Assembly: GCA_025529335.1 (NCBI GenBank) | Contig: JAMYHX010000361.1 | Location: 1-44,764 of the forward strand | Direction of reading: 5' to 3' | DNA: 44,764 bases | Source of the DNA: Rhizopus sp. PT2906 | Lineage: Eukaryota; Mucoromycota; Mucoromycetes; Mucorales; Rhizopodaceae | Shown: positions 1 through 11,668 of the stretch, one piece after another | Layout: every line of letters begins with the position of its first letter | How positions within the stretch are numbered: position 1 is the stretch's first letter | Position numbers and translations under genes: made by a program | Notes under the pieces: generated by a model | Database searches by the model: none | The model's input: the letters and a program-made list of their open reading frames with translations, nothing else | What the model was told of the DNA's origin: nothing

Positions 1-1
1 C

Positions 2-323
2 AACATGAATTTTGTTCTCATCATGGGTGTATTTATTTTCGATCACAGGCGAATTTACTTTCCGAAAAGAGTGTATAGCCAAATACGTAGAATCTCACGG
101 TTACCGCTGCACTTACTTACCTCCATGCTCTCCTGAGCTCAATCCAATCGAGCAATTTTGATCAGTGGTCAAAAGCAAAGTGAAGCGCAATAAGTTTCTC
201 GAGAAGGAAACTTTGATGACCCGGATCAGTGAAGCTTCTAATAGCTTGAAACTAAGTGATTTTAAAGGGATTATTAGACCTTATAAATGCCTAGACAAGT
301 ATCGTAATAGGCAAGCGCTCTGA
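2..323 (+). pseudogene. Broken C-terminal fragment of a Tc1/mariner-type DDE transposase
   Basis: The fragment runs in from outside the window. In the frame of codons starting at 3, 6, 9 and so on, the peptide from about 90 reads KYVESHGYRCTYLPPCSPEL, followed by NPIEQF. This is the typical last third of DDE_3/Tc1-mariner transposases, where the third catalytic acid sits just after the proline-rich motif. The Trp expected after NPIEQF is a TGA stop at 159-161. Translation then resumes as a basic stretch (SVVKSKVKRNKF) and ends at TGA 321-323. Upstream, the expected beta-strand (NMNFVLIM) lies in another frame, so at least one frameshift separates it. I see two lesions and infer a dead copy. 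No terminal inverted repeat was located. Some Tc1 copies in this group could still be active elsewhere in the genome. Confidence 0.8.
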
Positions 324-619
324 AAAAGTGTTTATTCTACGAAAGCAAGGGCGTTTGTGACAAAAAAAACTTATTGAAATCACAGAGTAAATGAGGAAGT
401 GGGTCCTCGGGGACAGGTAAAAAAATGGGGAGGGGTTATTTCGTGCTTGTCTAACAAAACAGAATTGTTTGAAAAAATGCCGTAAGAGAGTGTAACTTTG
501 CATATTTTTTTTGTTGATCATTAACACAATGTCGGCTAACGATAGTGTTTTCACCTTGTTCCTAAACAGATGCCGCGACTGTTCGAAACAACTGAGATGT
601 TATTTTTGCATCTGAATCC

Positions 620-1073
620 TTGTTCCTACCTGTGTTGCGGTCGGTAAGTGTACAGATCGTAACAGACCGCGAGCACAGATTGTTTGAGAAGATGGAACAT
701 GATTGAGAAAGAAGATAAGTGGCGGTTCTGTAGAGCTTGGACCGCACTTGTCGTAATTGCACGTACTCGTCAAATGGATATAATTCGCGGATGGCCAGAT
801 CGTTGAATCTTCGTTGCCGCAGATCGCCATACCATTCAATAAACAATCGTTAGATGAAGATGATGGTATCCTTGTAGACACTAAACTCATTTGTGCTGGA
901 TGGACTGAAAGCTGGGAGCTGATTTTTGTCAATTCGGATGGATGATGTAAAGAAAACGCTACATACATCAGAAAATGCACCAGAAGTTAGACTAATGCTA
1001 CAGGCACTACCTCTACTCATTACGTATGATGTAGACCAACAAAGCTTACAATATGCTTGTTTGTTTTTTTTTT
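620..1073 (+). pseudogene. Decayed coding stretch, unidentified, plus strand
   Basis: Four plausible protein segments follow one another on the plus strand, each in a different frame from its neighbour. They span 620-706 (contains REHRLFEKMEHD), 699-806 (contains EDKWRFCRAWTAL), 814-945 (contains DEDDGILVDTKLICAGW) and 941-1073 (contains NAPEVRLMLQALPLLITYDV). Composition and the way the segments abut suggest one ancestral exon broken by three indels. I do not recognise the family. Longer open frames on the minus strand over the same bases lack convincing composition. It lies just right of the transposase relic, so it may be transposon cargo or a dead gene copy. The call is an inference from reading-frame continuity only. 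Confidence 0.35.
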
Positions 1074-1158
1074 AGAAAGAAAAAGAGATAAAAAAGAAGC
1101 TTTTTTATTCTAATTTTATGTTGTCAGTTCGATCAGCAAAGACTGCTTTTTGATAAAC

Positions 1159-1852
1159 TCATTTTACATTATTTATCCTATTTTCTGATGCACATAGTGT
1201 TGACCATGATGTAATGAGGGCATTCATGGTTTTCGTGCCAAGCTCAAGTTTGAGACTGTTATCATTTTCGACAATGAACAGCTCCACATTTGGGTATTTC
1301 GTAGTTGGATGCGGTAAGGTTGTGTTTAAGGATTGATAGCGCTTGATCTTGGTTTGTTCATGATGAGCATCCAATGTGGGATATCGACTGTACACTTCTG
1401 CACAATTCACAAGCAGGCCTTCGCGCATATTGACAAGAATCAGTCCGTCCATTGCACGAGCATAAATTACAAGCATCCACGGACGTCGTGTCCAATCTGT
1501 GTTCAATATGGTAGCGATATTTTCATCCATTTCCGTATGATCTGTTGCAGAGATACATGTCAGATGAAATAGAATGGATGCAGCAGGCCATTAGTCGCCT
1601 GCATCCAACACTTGGAAATGACTGCACTTCGTCGGTGTGGTTACTTTGAACGCTGGAGCCTGGTAGCTAAATTGTGAAGCCAAGAGGCTAGAAATGGTTG
1701 TGGAATGACCAAGCATATTGTGCTTCCTATTGTTTTTATCAAAGATCGCCATTGGGTGCGAATCGGCGAGTTCTGCAATCAGCAATTTCTTCTGCTTCGT
1801 CTTCATCCTCGTTGTGTTCGCTCACAGCACCAGAATCTTTACTGAATCTAAG
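1159..1852 (-). pseudogene. Decayed coding stretch, unidentified, minus strand
   Basis: A minus-strand frame from 1806 down to 1159 reads continuously except for one TAA at 1591-1593. It encodes a stretch containing MLGHSTTISSLLASQF, then, past the stop, TDWTRRPWMLVIYARAMDG. Upstream, about 1852-1739, a second frame contains an acidic stretch (SEHNEDEDEAEEIADC) that runs into a TGA as the first frame takes over. A TTCTTAG acceptor-like site lies just before it. The pattern fits an old gene with a frameshift and a nonsense codon; an unrecognised intron around 1591 is an alternative. No family is recognised. Confidence 0.35.
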
Positions 1853-2159
1853 AAACAATAACAAAAGAAGAAAAGCTTTTCAGATTAAAGCAAAGAATAC
1901 GAAATAAAATGACTTGCATTTTAAAATGTTCAGGAACATGGCATTCCAATTCTTTGAATTTCGAGAAATAGTTGGGGACAGGAAGAGCAAACGAATACAG
2001 TCTTATCAGCATCGTCTTCATTTGAAACAAACAAATGATCTTTCCCTTTCCGGATGTTGCCTTTCACACCAGTTTCAAGTTGAATACTTTGGTAATGTAA
2101 GGTTGTATAGCGACACTACATGTAGTTCCCTAAGGAAGCATCTGTACCATTAGCCTTCT

Positions 2160-2361
2160 CATGGATCTCCTCGTACGTGTAGTGTTTGCCAAAAGTTTAC
2201 CTGACAAAAAGACTCCCTTGCGCTTTACAACAAATTGCATGATTTCCAAAAAAGTTGAATGATCACAAAATTTTGAACAAGCGAAAAATCTTGATTGGCC
2301 AGAAAAAAAGCTTGATTTCTATTTTTGAAAATCTTGAATTTCAAATGCAAATCACTGTACA
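2160..2361. other. Promoter and leader of the Mor2 gene
   Basis: AT-rich sequence with short repeated words (AAATCTTGA, GCTTGATT) just upstream of the Mor2 ATG. No clear TATA box. A further upstream coding exon cannot be excluded because the chosen ATG has no distinctive context. Confidence 0.3.
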
Positions 2362-5300
2362 ATGACAATGAACTTTAGCATTGAGCAAAACGATAATCGA
2401 AGCAACAACAATAAAAGCTCAGCTTTATCCTCAATAGATCGTAATTTTGTTTCAATGTCAAGCACTGATTATGCATTGAATGTCATTTTTAGTCAGTTTG
2501 AAAATGCAGCAGATGCAAAAATGTCCCTCATCTTGAATCTAGGAGTGGTAAACAAGGACTCATGTTTTGAAAATGTTATGTTTATACTATCTGTAGGATA
2601 ATGAAATCGATTTACGAAGCTTATTAGGACAAGGTGCTGACGAGAGTTTTGACAAAGTGATATACTCTCTATCTTCATTAGCAGCAACACAACAAAGTGC
2701 AGTTATAGATGCAGTCATGAGATGGAGAAAAGCAAAGGTCGAGCCTCTGGATCCTTCAGTGATCAAAAGAGTGAGGTACACAAAAGTTTTTGGCTGTATT
2801 TAAATGGGATGATTAATTTTTTTATAGTGAAAGTGCTCCCTTATCGCGTACTCGACAAATACAATCCGTGTTAAAAGAAAGACAGTCTGTAAGTATAACA
2901 AATAGAACCATTATTGACTTTCTAATCCAAATATAGCTTGCATCGGTCTTTATCTTGTGTCGTGCATTAATCGAAATAATCAGAAAGCTCACTCCAGGCT
3001 CACTTCCTGATGATCTTGGCGAAAACTTGGAAGAGATCGTATTCAATCAATTAAAGAAAGCGGATCCGTAAGTCGAGAGATCACACAGTTTTTATTGATA
3101 TTTACCATGATGAATAGAGAAGCAATAAAGAGATCAAAGAACAGAACAGCGAGTATGGATTTATTTGCCGAATTGATTGGTGAACTCTCCAATGTGAGGT
3201 TTGCCTCAGTGAGTGATAGGTTCATTGCCGAATTGGAAAAGTATAATAATCAAACAATAATGAAAGAAAGACAGAGCCATATGGAAATGCTGATAAAAGG
3301 GATGCGTTATTTAAAGATTAAGCTATATCCTGTTGATGCCTTGGAAGAAACTGCTGATTTTATATATAGTTGTGCTGGTTTCTTTAAAAATGCTCATGGT
3401 GCTAAAGTAAAGCATGCTTATGCTGACTTATTTATTCAATTATTATTACCAGCAGCAGAAGTAAGTCAACATGTATTAGTCATAGATCAAACTTGTTTAT
3501 TTCTTTTTCAAAAAAAAAAAAAAAAAGGTTGCAGACGCTGAAGTCAATTTCCCTGCATGGGCAAAGGCAGTAGATCTCATGTACCCTCGTGCCCTAAAGA
3601 TGATTCTTAAGCCAAGACATATCTCTGTAAGATTTCTTTTCTCATCATTAAATCCTTTTCTTTTTTTGTTCTTTGTTCTAATATATTTTTATCATACAAG
3701 GTTGGATACCCATTAATTACTACCCTGTTATGCGTAAGTCGAAAGAACTTTTTTGCTGAAAATTGGACAGCCATTTTGGAAAGCTGCTATCAAAAGTTTA
3801 GCAAGGTAAGGATGAGATAAAGAATATAGAATTAAAGCTTAGTATTTGCTTCATTAGCAAGATAAATATACAAAGTTGATGTTGCTTGGATGCATATCAA
3901 GACTTGTATGGATTTATTTATTTAGATGCAAAGAAAGTACATCAGTTACCTATAAAAAGCTAGATACCATCATCAAGACATTATTCCCACCTTTCCGTCG
4001 AGCAGTGCATCCATCAGATATTCCTTTAGATCATTTCATTCTCATCGTCTACTTTTCACTCATGCGTGACGTTGAATCAGGGACAAAGAAGATACTCTAT
4101 TATCTCCTCAGCATAGACACAACATCCACAGGCGCTCTTCATACACTAGAAAACATCTGTCCAGAAAGGATGATTATTGCCCTAAGTGCATTCAAATTAA
4201 TGCTTTCCGATCTAGAAAAAAATACCCAATTACCACCTTTTCCTTCAGACACTGACATGACAGCGTGTGGAATATCTATCCCATGTACAGCCGATGTTTT
4301 TTCGGGCCCTATTCGCGTTGTCAAACCAGACGTGATGTCCAAGGTGGAAGAGACCATTTCAAAAACGTTGATTGTCTTGGATCAGACCTTTGGAAGGCTT
4401 TTGCTCTTGGATGAAAAGAATATTATCCTTCGTCCGCCTACGAGCGCGAATACCACAACAAGTACAACCACAACGAACTATACTGTTCCCATTTTCACAA
4501 ACAGCGGTGGACCATCTGAAAGCGGGCCGCAAATACATCACCAGTACTCCACCTTTCTGGTTTCATACACTAAAGATAAACAACCCTACTTTGACGTGAT
4601 TAAGTCAATTATCGACTGCATGCCACGGCTTATGCCAGCAGGTGTGACACTACCTAGATTAATAGAAATGCTTTCAAGATACACTGTCCATACTGATCCT
4701 GAGGTTATAAAATCAGCTTCTAAAGCTCTATTACGTATAGCAGAGCAAATCGACAGTCAAACAACAGTTACAGTATTCTCGCGATACATTTGCAAAATTG
4801 AAGACAAGTTCTTGGATGTTGTTCAGTCCCTTGCAACAGGGCCCATTAATGGAACTGGCCAGGATGAGCATGGTGGTATCATTAAGCTCTACCTCGACTT
4901 ACTTTCTATATGGATTTCTCAATTGGAAACAAATATACTTGAAAAGAGCTCAGATGAAGCCATGAAAGAATACATAGATTCTAATGTATGGAAAGTAGTG
5001 GACTTTTTACAAGAAACGGAAGCAAATGGATTATTGTTTTTATGTAGCCAGTCCACAATCATTCGCAAGTTAGCCATTCAGATGTTAAAGGTCACAGCAG
5101 GTGTTTCAGCAAAAATGAAGGAAATTGTCAGTGAACATGTAGCAGCAGGAGATGACATTCTTGACTCCATGGGCCAAGAAAGTATGTATAGCATGCTAGA
5201 TTCTGTGGGTCAAGAAATACTTCAGTTTGATAAAGACTCTGGGACCTTATTTGGGAGCAAAATATCAACTGAAGTCCGTAATAGAATTATTCATTATCAA

Positions 5301-8300
5301 AGAAAAGGTCAGAATCAAGTCATTGTGCAGATTGCAGAAAGTGATAATGTGTCCGATCTTAAAATTTGGAATATTTGCTATCCTGAGGTCATCAAGAAGT
5401 GCTTTCAACACTTTTCACAAACCATAGCACAATGCCGAATAGGTATCTGCGGCAGAATATTACAAATTCACCCTTCGATTCTGGCATGGATGGAGACAAT
5501 GAAAGCAAGTGCAACAGGTACCCTCAGCATGTCAAAAAGTAGCAACTCAAATCAAAAGACCGTAAGCCCAGAGATAGTAGAACAGTGGCGCATCTATTTG
5601 ATCTTTGCATGTATTACTGCTACCCCTACAGAAGAAACACCGACATCTACACCTAGATGGTCAAGCGTTGGTCGTAAAGGCTCTTCTAACGCTGACAAGG
5701 CATCAAGCCCTCGAGACCTCTTCCGTCTGATTTTGCCTTGCTTAACTAGCGAGCATCGTCAGATCAGAGAAAGTGCCATAGAGGCTCTTGGCCATATCAA
5801 TAGCAAAGTGTATAAAACACTTATATATGAGCTTGATGGTTATGTCCGAATTATTCTAGAGGATGGCAAGCAGAGAAATAACCAAAAACCCTACCAAAAT
5901 AAGCGAAGTAAAAAGAATGATCGACTCAGAATCTCGGTGTTGAACGTGCTTGAACTCACAGCAGACTGTTTATCTCAATATGAGCTTGTTTCTGATAAAA
6001 ATGTAACAAACGTGCTGACAAGCTGCATAAAGGAAACAAAATCTTTCTTGGCTGATACAGAGGCTCAAATCGAATGGGAATATCAGCGTCTACGAGTGTA
6101 TCTCTGCAGGCTAGTTGAAAAATTGTACAATAATATCATGCAATTGGAAGATCCTACGACAGTTATGTCATTTGAGACACGTCTTAGCTTGTATAAAATG
6201 TTTGAAGAATGGTGTGGATATGGAGTCGCAGCAAAGACAGCTCAACAGCGAGAGGCAACCATGATGCGTGATGTGTTGGAACAATATAAAGAGACTAAAG
6301 AAAGGGCTAGTATGATGCAGCTCATGAATGAAGAAAGGAAGTTGCTGGAGTTAGCTTCCTTAAGTGCAATGGCAACCTTATGTGTAAGCGCATAAAGAAA
6401 ACATTTTTTTGTCCATTTCTAATCCCCTTTCTTGTTCGTAGAGAGGCCCCCTATACGCATATCTTGGTCAAAAGAAGGCTCGACAAGCCATCATCCAATT
6501 TGACACGCTCAATGTTTTAAAATGGATAGATGCAATATTTGAAAGTCGAGATCCAAAGTATCACAGCATTGCTAGGTATAACTATATACTTTTATACTAT
6601 ATTTCCTATAGTCTAACTTGTGTTTTTTAGACAAGCACTAGAGGCAGTCATGATATACAATCAAGATCAAGCTGTGCTGTTGGATGACATTATCGAACAA
6701 TGCTATGCAGGAAATCCAAAATTAGAGTTTACACAAGGATACTTTCAGGCATTGGCAGAGATTATCACCAAGTTTGAGAACTATCCTTATCACATTCATC
6801 AAATCATGAGTCTTGCTTTATTCAAAACAGGTGATGCAAAGAAAGCAATCAGAAAGACCGCTATTCAATTACTTCGAGTCATCGAAGAGCGAGTGTTTGC
6901 AGATTCTTGTGCAAAGGAATACGAAATTGGCATCACCAGCAGCTTACCAGCCATCTATAAACACACCCAGACACTTTTATCTGCTCGATTGGCTCTAGAT
7001 CACCCAGAACAGACCTATTCTATGCTTTCGGAAATCACCCAACGATTTGAACACATCAGTTCCTCTTCACAACGAGAAGTGTTGACTTATATGCTACCTT
7101 GGCATCGAAAATTGGATCTTTCGGTTAATACAGATGACACAGAACTAAGTGCATCCGCTTACATGGTGCTCTCCAATCTTTATTTTATCACCATCAAATT
7201 TGGCGATGTATACGTTAAAGAAATTGCTGCTCTCTGGAGTCAATTAGTTGATAATGGTCGCAATGTTCGAGCAATTATCATGTATCTCCTCGATATGGGA
7301 CAAGAAAAGCGTAATCCATGGTTCCTAATTCATGCTAAACGAGTGTTTGTCTTTCTGGGCCGCACGCACGCCTTTAGTTCGGTTATAGAAGAGGTTATTT
7401 CTGAAATCACGCCTAGATCCATGGTGCCTCAGGTCAGAGACGTTAGCAGTAGACATGTCCACGCTTTTCCTTTTCTCTTTGTCGCTGATACTGAAAAGGT
7501 ACTACCATCTTATCCGAAGAAACCAACATTTGCCCGTGGCCAGTTAGCAATGTCCTTCTTGGTTGATCTTGCTATCGAAGCCGGTGCAGATTTAGCACCT
7601 CATCTGCCTCTTTTCTTACACAACATCTTTGTTCAACTTGATCATTTGACTAGTATTATCTGCGACCAATCCCGTTGCTTTCTCATGAACCTCATTCACT
7701 CCATTGTCATTCGGCAGTCTGCAGACTCTGAAGCTTCTAGAAAGGCATATGACATTATTCAGTGGCTATCAAGTAAAGAAGGTAAGCGTCTCTGGGTGTA
7801 TGAAAATATTACACCCACCAACAGACGTATCGCGAGTGCTCTCGAATTGAAGCAGCTGCTTCAACAAGTGGTAGAAGTGTTTTCGTATGAAGACCACGAT
7901 TTACGTCAAAAATGGGGAGAAACAGCGTTAAAATGGGCCACATGTTGCTCTGTTCGACATATCGCCTGCCGATCCTTCCAATGTTTCCGTGCTCTCATGC
8001 CTGCATTCAACCAACACATGCTGGCTGACATGCTAGCTCGATTATCCAATACAATTGCCGACAAATCGGAAGAGATTCGTGGGTTTGCCTTGGAGATAAT
8101 TATAACCTTGACTGAAGTGGCGAACGCTATGGATGAAGATCAAATCAAACAATTTCCTCAACTCTTTTGGGCTGCCGTTGCTTGTCTTTACAGTCCTTAT
8201 GAATCTGAGCACGGAGAAGCTTTGCTGTTATTAGAGATCGTTCTTGATAAATACGATGATATATCCATGTTGGTTGACAGCTTCCCAAAGGACTGGTCAG

Positions 8301-9325
8301 CTGAATTTGATGGTCTTCAACCACTGTTACTGAAAGGATTACAATTCTCATCAGTGGAAGAAAAGACATTCGTTATACTCAATTCAATCTCGCTTCAGGA
8401 TAATTTACCCTTGATTGATCCTTCAGAGACTCGTTTGATGTATCTGTTACTTGGCTGTATACCTCGCTTGCTTCATGGTCTAGAAACTGAGAATGCAGTC
8501 GATCCTGCAGCAGTAGAATTAGCAGAGAAGCTGGTGATCCTCTTTGAAGGCTATGGTCTTCCAGACGCTCAACGAATCTTGATGACTTATCCAAATCAAA
8601 AATCAAAGTTCCAAGAGGATTATCTCAAGCAAATCCTTGGCAGCATCAGGGATGTGTTCCTGACAAAGTACAGTATACAAGCCTTGATATTTTCTCTGCT
8701 ACTGGTGAAAAACAAGATTCCGTTCTATCGAGATAAAGGACTACTGCTAATCGAGAATCTTCTTCCCTATGTGAAAGAAGAGAGTAGAACGAATGATGAA
8801 GTGGGTATCGACATTGTAGCACTGGAGCCTCTGTTACAGCTCATTTCGACAGAGTACGCTGATCGAGCGCTCCACATTCTTAATTCAGGTATCCCCACTG
8901 TGACAGGAGAACGATCGACGATTGCGGATGGTGAATTTGCTTGGGGATTCAATAACTTTGCGGTTGCATCGAAAATGACGCGAGAGAATATTCATGCAGT
9001 TGTTTTTGAATGTTCTTCTATTACTAACGAAGTACCTGTGGAACATGACATTCAATTCTCAGTAGAAGACTTTTCTATGTTAACAGGAGAAAGCAATATT
9101 ACTACAGAGAATGCCCATATCTTTAGAGAAGAGTTAATGCTTGGTGTGGGAGGAGCAAGACATACTGGTAATCAATATGGTGAAGATTTGATGAATGCGC
9201 TTAAAGACCTTGATGATTTCTTTAATGAAGAAGGTGAACCTCATTCTCCAAGCTCAACTAGTTTCTTTGAAGGAAGTGGAATTCAGCAAGATCCGTTGAT
9301 AGATAGTAATAGATATTATCAATAA
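2362..9325 (+). CDS. MOR2: Cell morphogenesis protein Mor2/Tao3/Furry
   Basis: Large HEAT/armadillo-type scaffold of the Furry family. In yeasts it works with the NDR kinase (Orb6/Cbk1, the RAM/MOR pathway) to set polarised growth. Ten exons: 2362-2547, 2597-2775, 2828-2888, 2937-3067, 3118-3460, 3528-3626, 3701-3805, 3858-6383, 6442-6575, 6631-9325. These give about 2152 residues, close to fission yeast Mor2 (about 2200). The N-terminus (DYALNVIFSQFENAADAKM, then ESFDKVIYSLSSLA and AVIDAVMRWRKAK) is the diagnostic Mor2/Pag1 start. AYADLFIQLLLPAAE and VGYPLITTLLC follow. The middle and C-terminal regions are helical repeats (for example LRISVLNVLELTADCL). The acidic C-terminal tail (MNALKDLDDFFNEEGE) is probably disordered. 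Exon 7 contains an in-frame GTAAGT that is coding. The acceptor of intron 5 is preceded by 17 A. The stop is one base from the stop of the opposite-strand EMC5 gene. Confidence 0.9.
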
Positions 9326-9326
9326 T

Positions 9327-9820
9327 TTATTTTGAACTAGACTTGATTTGTCGATGATTAAACGTGATAAAGGATGGTCTTGTGTCAACAGTATCGATTT
9401 TCCTATAATAATAATAATAATAATGAGATGCTTGCTTCTTTTTCTTTAGTAAGTTTACATTTTCTGTATTTCGTCTGTCATATCAATGTGTTTAAAAGAA
9501 TCTGCTGATAAAATAACACCTAAAAGTGCGACAAATGACGATACTAAGCATTCGACTGCTATCTGTTATCATTATTATTAGTAACTGAGTGCGTGCATTT
9601 GGCTTCTTTTTTTTTTTTTTTTTTACTTCAATAGGAACTGACGCATCTTCTTCATCTACTGCTTTCACGTAAGCCAAATCTGGTAAAGTAAATAAGTATT
9701 TTTTGTTTCTCTTATTTCAAGCCAAAAGAACTATTTACGTTCATATGTTGAATAGGCAGAATGAGCAAGAAAGATTGCTCCAATTATACCCAAGATCTTT
9801 CCAAGCTGCTGTATGCTCAT
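9327..9820 (-). CDS. EMC5: ER membrane protein complex subunit 5 (EMC5/MMGT)
   Basis: Small two-pass subunit of the ER membrane complex, an insertase for tail-anchored and polytopic membrane proteins. Four tiny exons on the minus strand hide it from ORF searches: 9739-9820, 9627-9679, 9459-9562, 9327-9402. Phases close exactly, giving 104 residues, the usual size for the family. Order: N-terminal membrane helix (QQLGKILGIIGAIFLAHSAY), conserved acidic loop (DEEDASVPIE), second helix (VECLVSSFVALLGVIL), SFKHIDMTDE, then the family ending RPSFITFNHR. Intron 1 splits a His codon. Intron 2 begins GTA followed by a long A run. Intron 3 has an ATT-repeat before its acceptor. The gene starts 73 bp after the prefoldin gene's stop on the same strand, and its stop is one base from that of Mor2 on the other strand. 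Confidence 0.88.
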
Positions 9821-9893
9821 TTGTTCAAAAAAGACAAAGACAAAAATACAACAAGAAATGTATGGTGTTTAAATTTTATTAGATTTCCGACAA

Positions 9894-10614
9894 TTAAGCA
9901 GAGGTCTCTTGTTTTTGTTGTTCTCGTAAGAGTCTTCGTTGTTTGACGTCCCAGTTGTATACACGAGCAGTATTCACTTCCATTGTTGTAATTTGGCTTC
10001 GTAAAAATTCCAAGTCTTCCAAGGTATTCTTTCTAGAGGTTTTAGCTGTTTCTAGCTTTGAGGTTAATAACTCTTTGGCTTCCTCACAAGTATATTCCAA
10101 CATGACATTAGCCTATTGGATCATGTCAATCAAAAAAATGCTGTGTCAACATGGTTAACTTACACCTAGCCAAAGATAAACAGAGTCAGAAGGCTCAATC
10201 TTTGCTTTGGCATAAAGTGTGTCGTTCAGTTCAAAGTCTGTGTATAAAGGTTCCTGATTGTCTTTTTTCTCTGTTAGCAAGTCAACCATGGCAATCGTCT
10301 TTTCAATCTCTGGTATCTTTTCTTCTAATACTTTTCTTCGTTGTAATAAATTGATTTCCATAAATTTGTATTTACTATTTAAAAGAGAGACATTACATTA
10401 CTTTCTCTCTGTTTGTATTTGATATTCACCTGATGGCTTCTTGAAACTTTTTCAAGACAACTTCAACTGGTTCCTCTGCAGAGACATAGTCTTCAACGCG
10501 TTCCTTATAAAAAAACCATCAATTGCTCCATCCTTTAAAGAAGTATATCATATATACCACAAATGGAGAAGCAGGAATACCACGAGGATTAGATTGTAAT
10601 TTCTGTTGACTCAT
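9894..10614 (-). CDS. PAC10: Prefoldin subunit 3 (Pac10/Gim2/VBP1)
   Basis: Alpha-type subunit of the hexameric cytosolic prefoldin chaperone, which hands nascent actin and tubulin to the chaperonin CCT. Exons 10558-10614, 10430-10503, 10164-10374, 9894-10112 give 186 residues, the normal length. The start MSQQKLQSNPRGIP matches the conserved short N-terminus. The first coiled-coil helix contains RRKVLEEKIPEIEKTIAMVD. The beta-hairpin region reads TDFELNDTLYAKAKIEPSDS then VYLWLGANVMLEYTCEEA, a family hallmark. The second helix contains SRKNTLEDLEFLRSQITTME and ends ARVYNWDVKQRR. The exon 3-4 junction falls inside the hairpin (LG/ANVM). Recognition is firm. Confidence 0.93.
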
Positions 10615-11668
10615 TATGAGAAGGACAGAGAAAGTCTATATGAATAAAAAATTTAAGTTATTTCATTTCGGAGATCTAATCTAAGGTCTTCTTTACTGTT
10701 TTATCATTGCATTCGATGAACCTTGTTGTTTAGTAGTAAACCATATATAAACCTTGACAATTTATTTTTAATACAAATTGAAATGAAAGGTCCTCTTTCT
10801 CTTTCCAATTTATAACTTCTTTTACAGACATTTAAAATAATTATACAAATATGGACGAGGATACGCTGTTATTTCTGTAGCGTATAAAAGATCTTCAGAA
10901 CTACGTATAAAAAGAGTTAACAGTCCTTGACTACTGTAGATCTGAAACTATTACAATACAAATGCTATTTGTACGCTTCTCAGCTGAAATTGTATTAGCT
11001 TCCTAGGAAAACAAAGCAGCTGCACTACTGAGAGAATATCAGTATGCACTAGGATGTTATACAGATGCTCAAGGAGGGAGGAGAGAGTTTAGAAGGGGTG
11101 GTAATTGGGTGAAGCACTGCTTACAGCATGACTCCCAAATAGGATCATTGCCATAGCAACTTTCCCCTTTTCTGCAAGCTCAGTCTCTTTCTCTCTCTCG
11201 TATTTTTGCTCGACAACTGCGACCTAAAATTACGAATTTTTCCCTGCATGTCAGACATATTTTTGTAATAGAATAAAAAAGTAGTACGCATAGTACGCAT
11301 ACAGACGAGTATAGCATTGTTTGCTAATGAATGAAAAATATAGTGATAGCGTCATCTGGTGCTCGATCCGCACAGTAAGAAACACCTTGATTTCCCCCGG
11401 CATATTTTTTGTTCTACTTGTGTAATTAGCGTGATCTATAAAAAGTAAGGGGAAGTAACATTGAATAGAATACAAGGAAGCACGCTTGTTTTTTTTTATT
11501 GAAAGGGTAATTTATAAATCTATTGTTCTCTGATAAGTCCAACACTGAAGGTAAATCCACATTAAAGTCAAATAACAAAGGGAAGAAGGAGGGGGAATAA
11601 GAAAGAATATTAAAAAATAAAATGATTCCCATTTTATTTTCATTAAAATATCAGGCTGTGTCTTCAAT
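10615..11668. other. Intergenic region between prefoldin and the pepsin-like gene
   Basis: Promoter side of the prefoldin gene and 3' side of the pepsin-like gene. No convincing ORF, tRNA or repeat was seen. A TTTATT at 11633-11638 (AATAAA on the minus strand) about 30 bases past the pepsin-like stop is a likely poly(A) signal. Confidence 0.4.

Noticed and set aside
600..980. 126-codon minus-strand frame
   Set aside because: Ser/His/Pro-rich with no family sense. The opposite strand carries better protein-like segments over the same bases.
3713..3745. GTAAGT inside Mor2 exon 7 as a splice donor
   Set aside because: Reading through gives VGYPLITTLLCVSRKNFF, which matches the family; splicing there would remove conserved residues.
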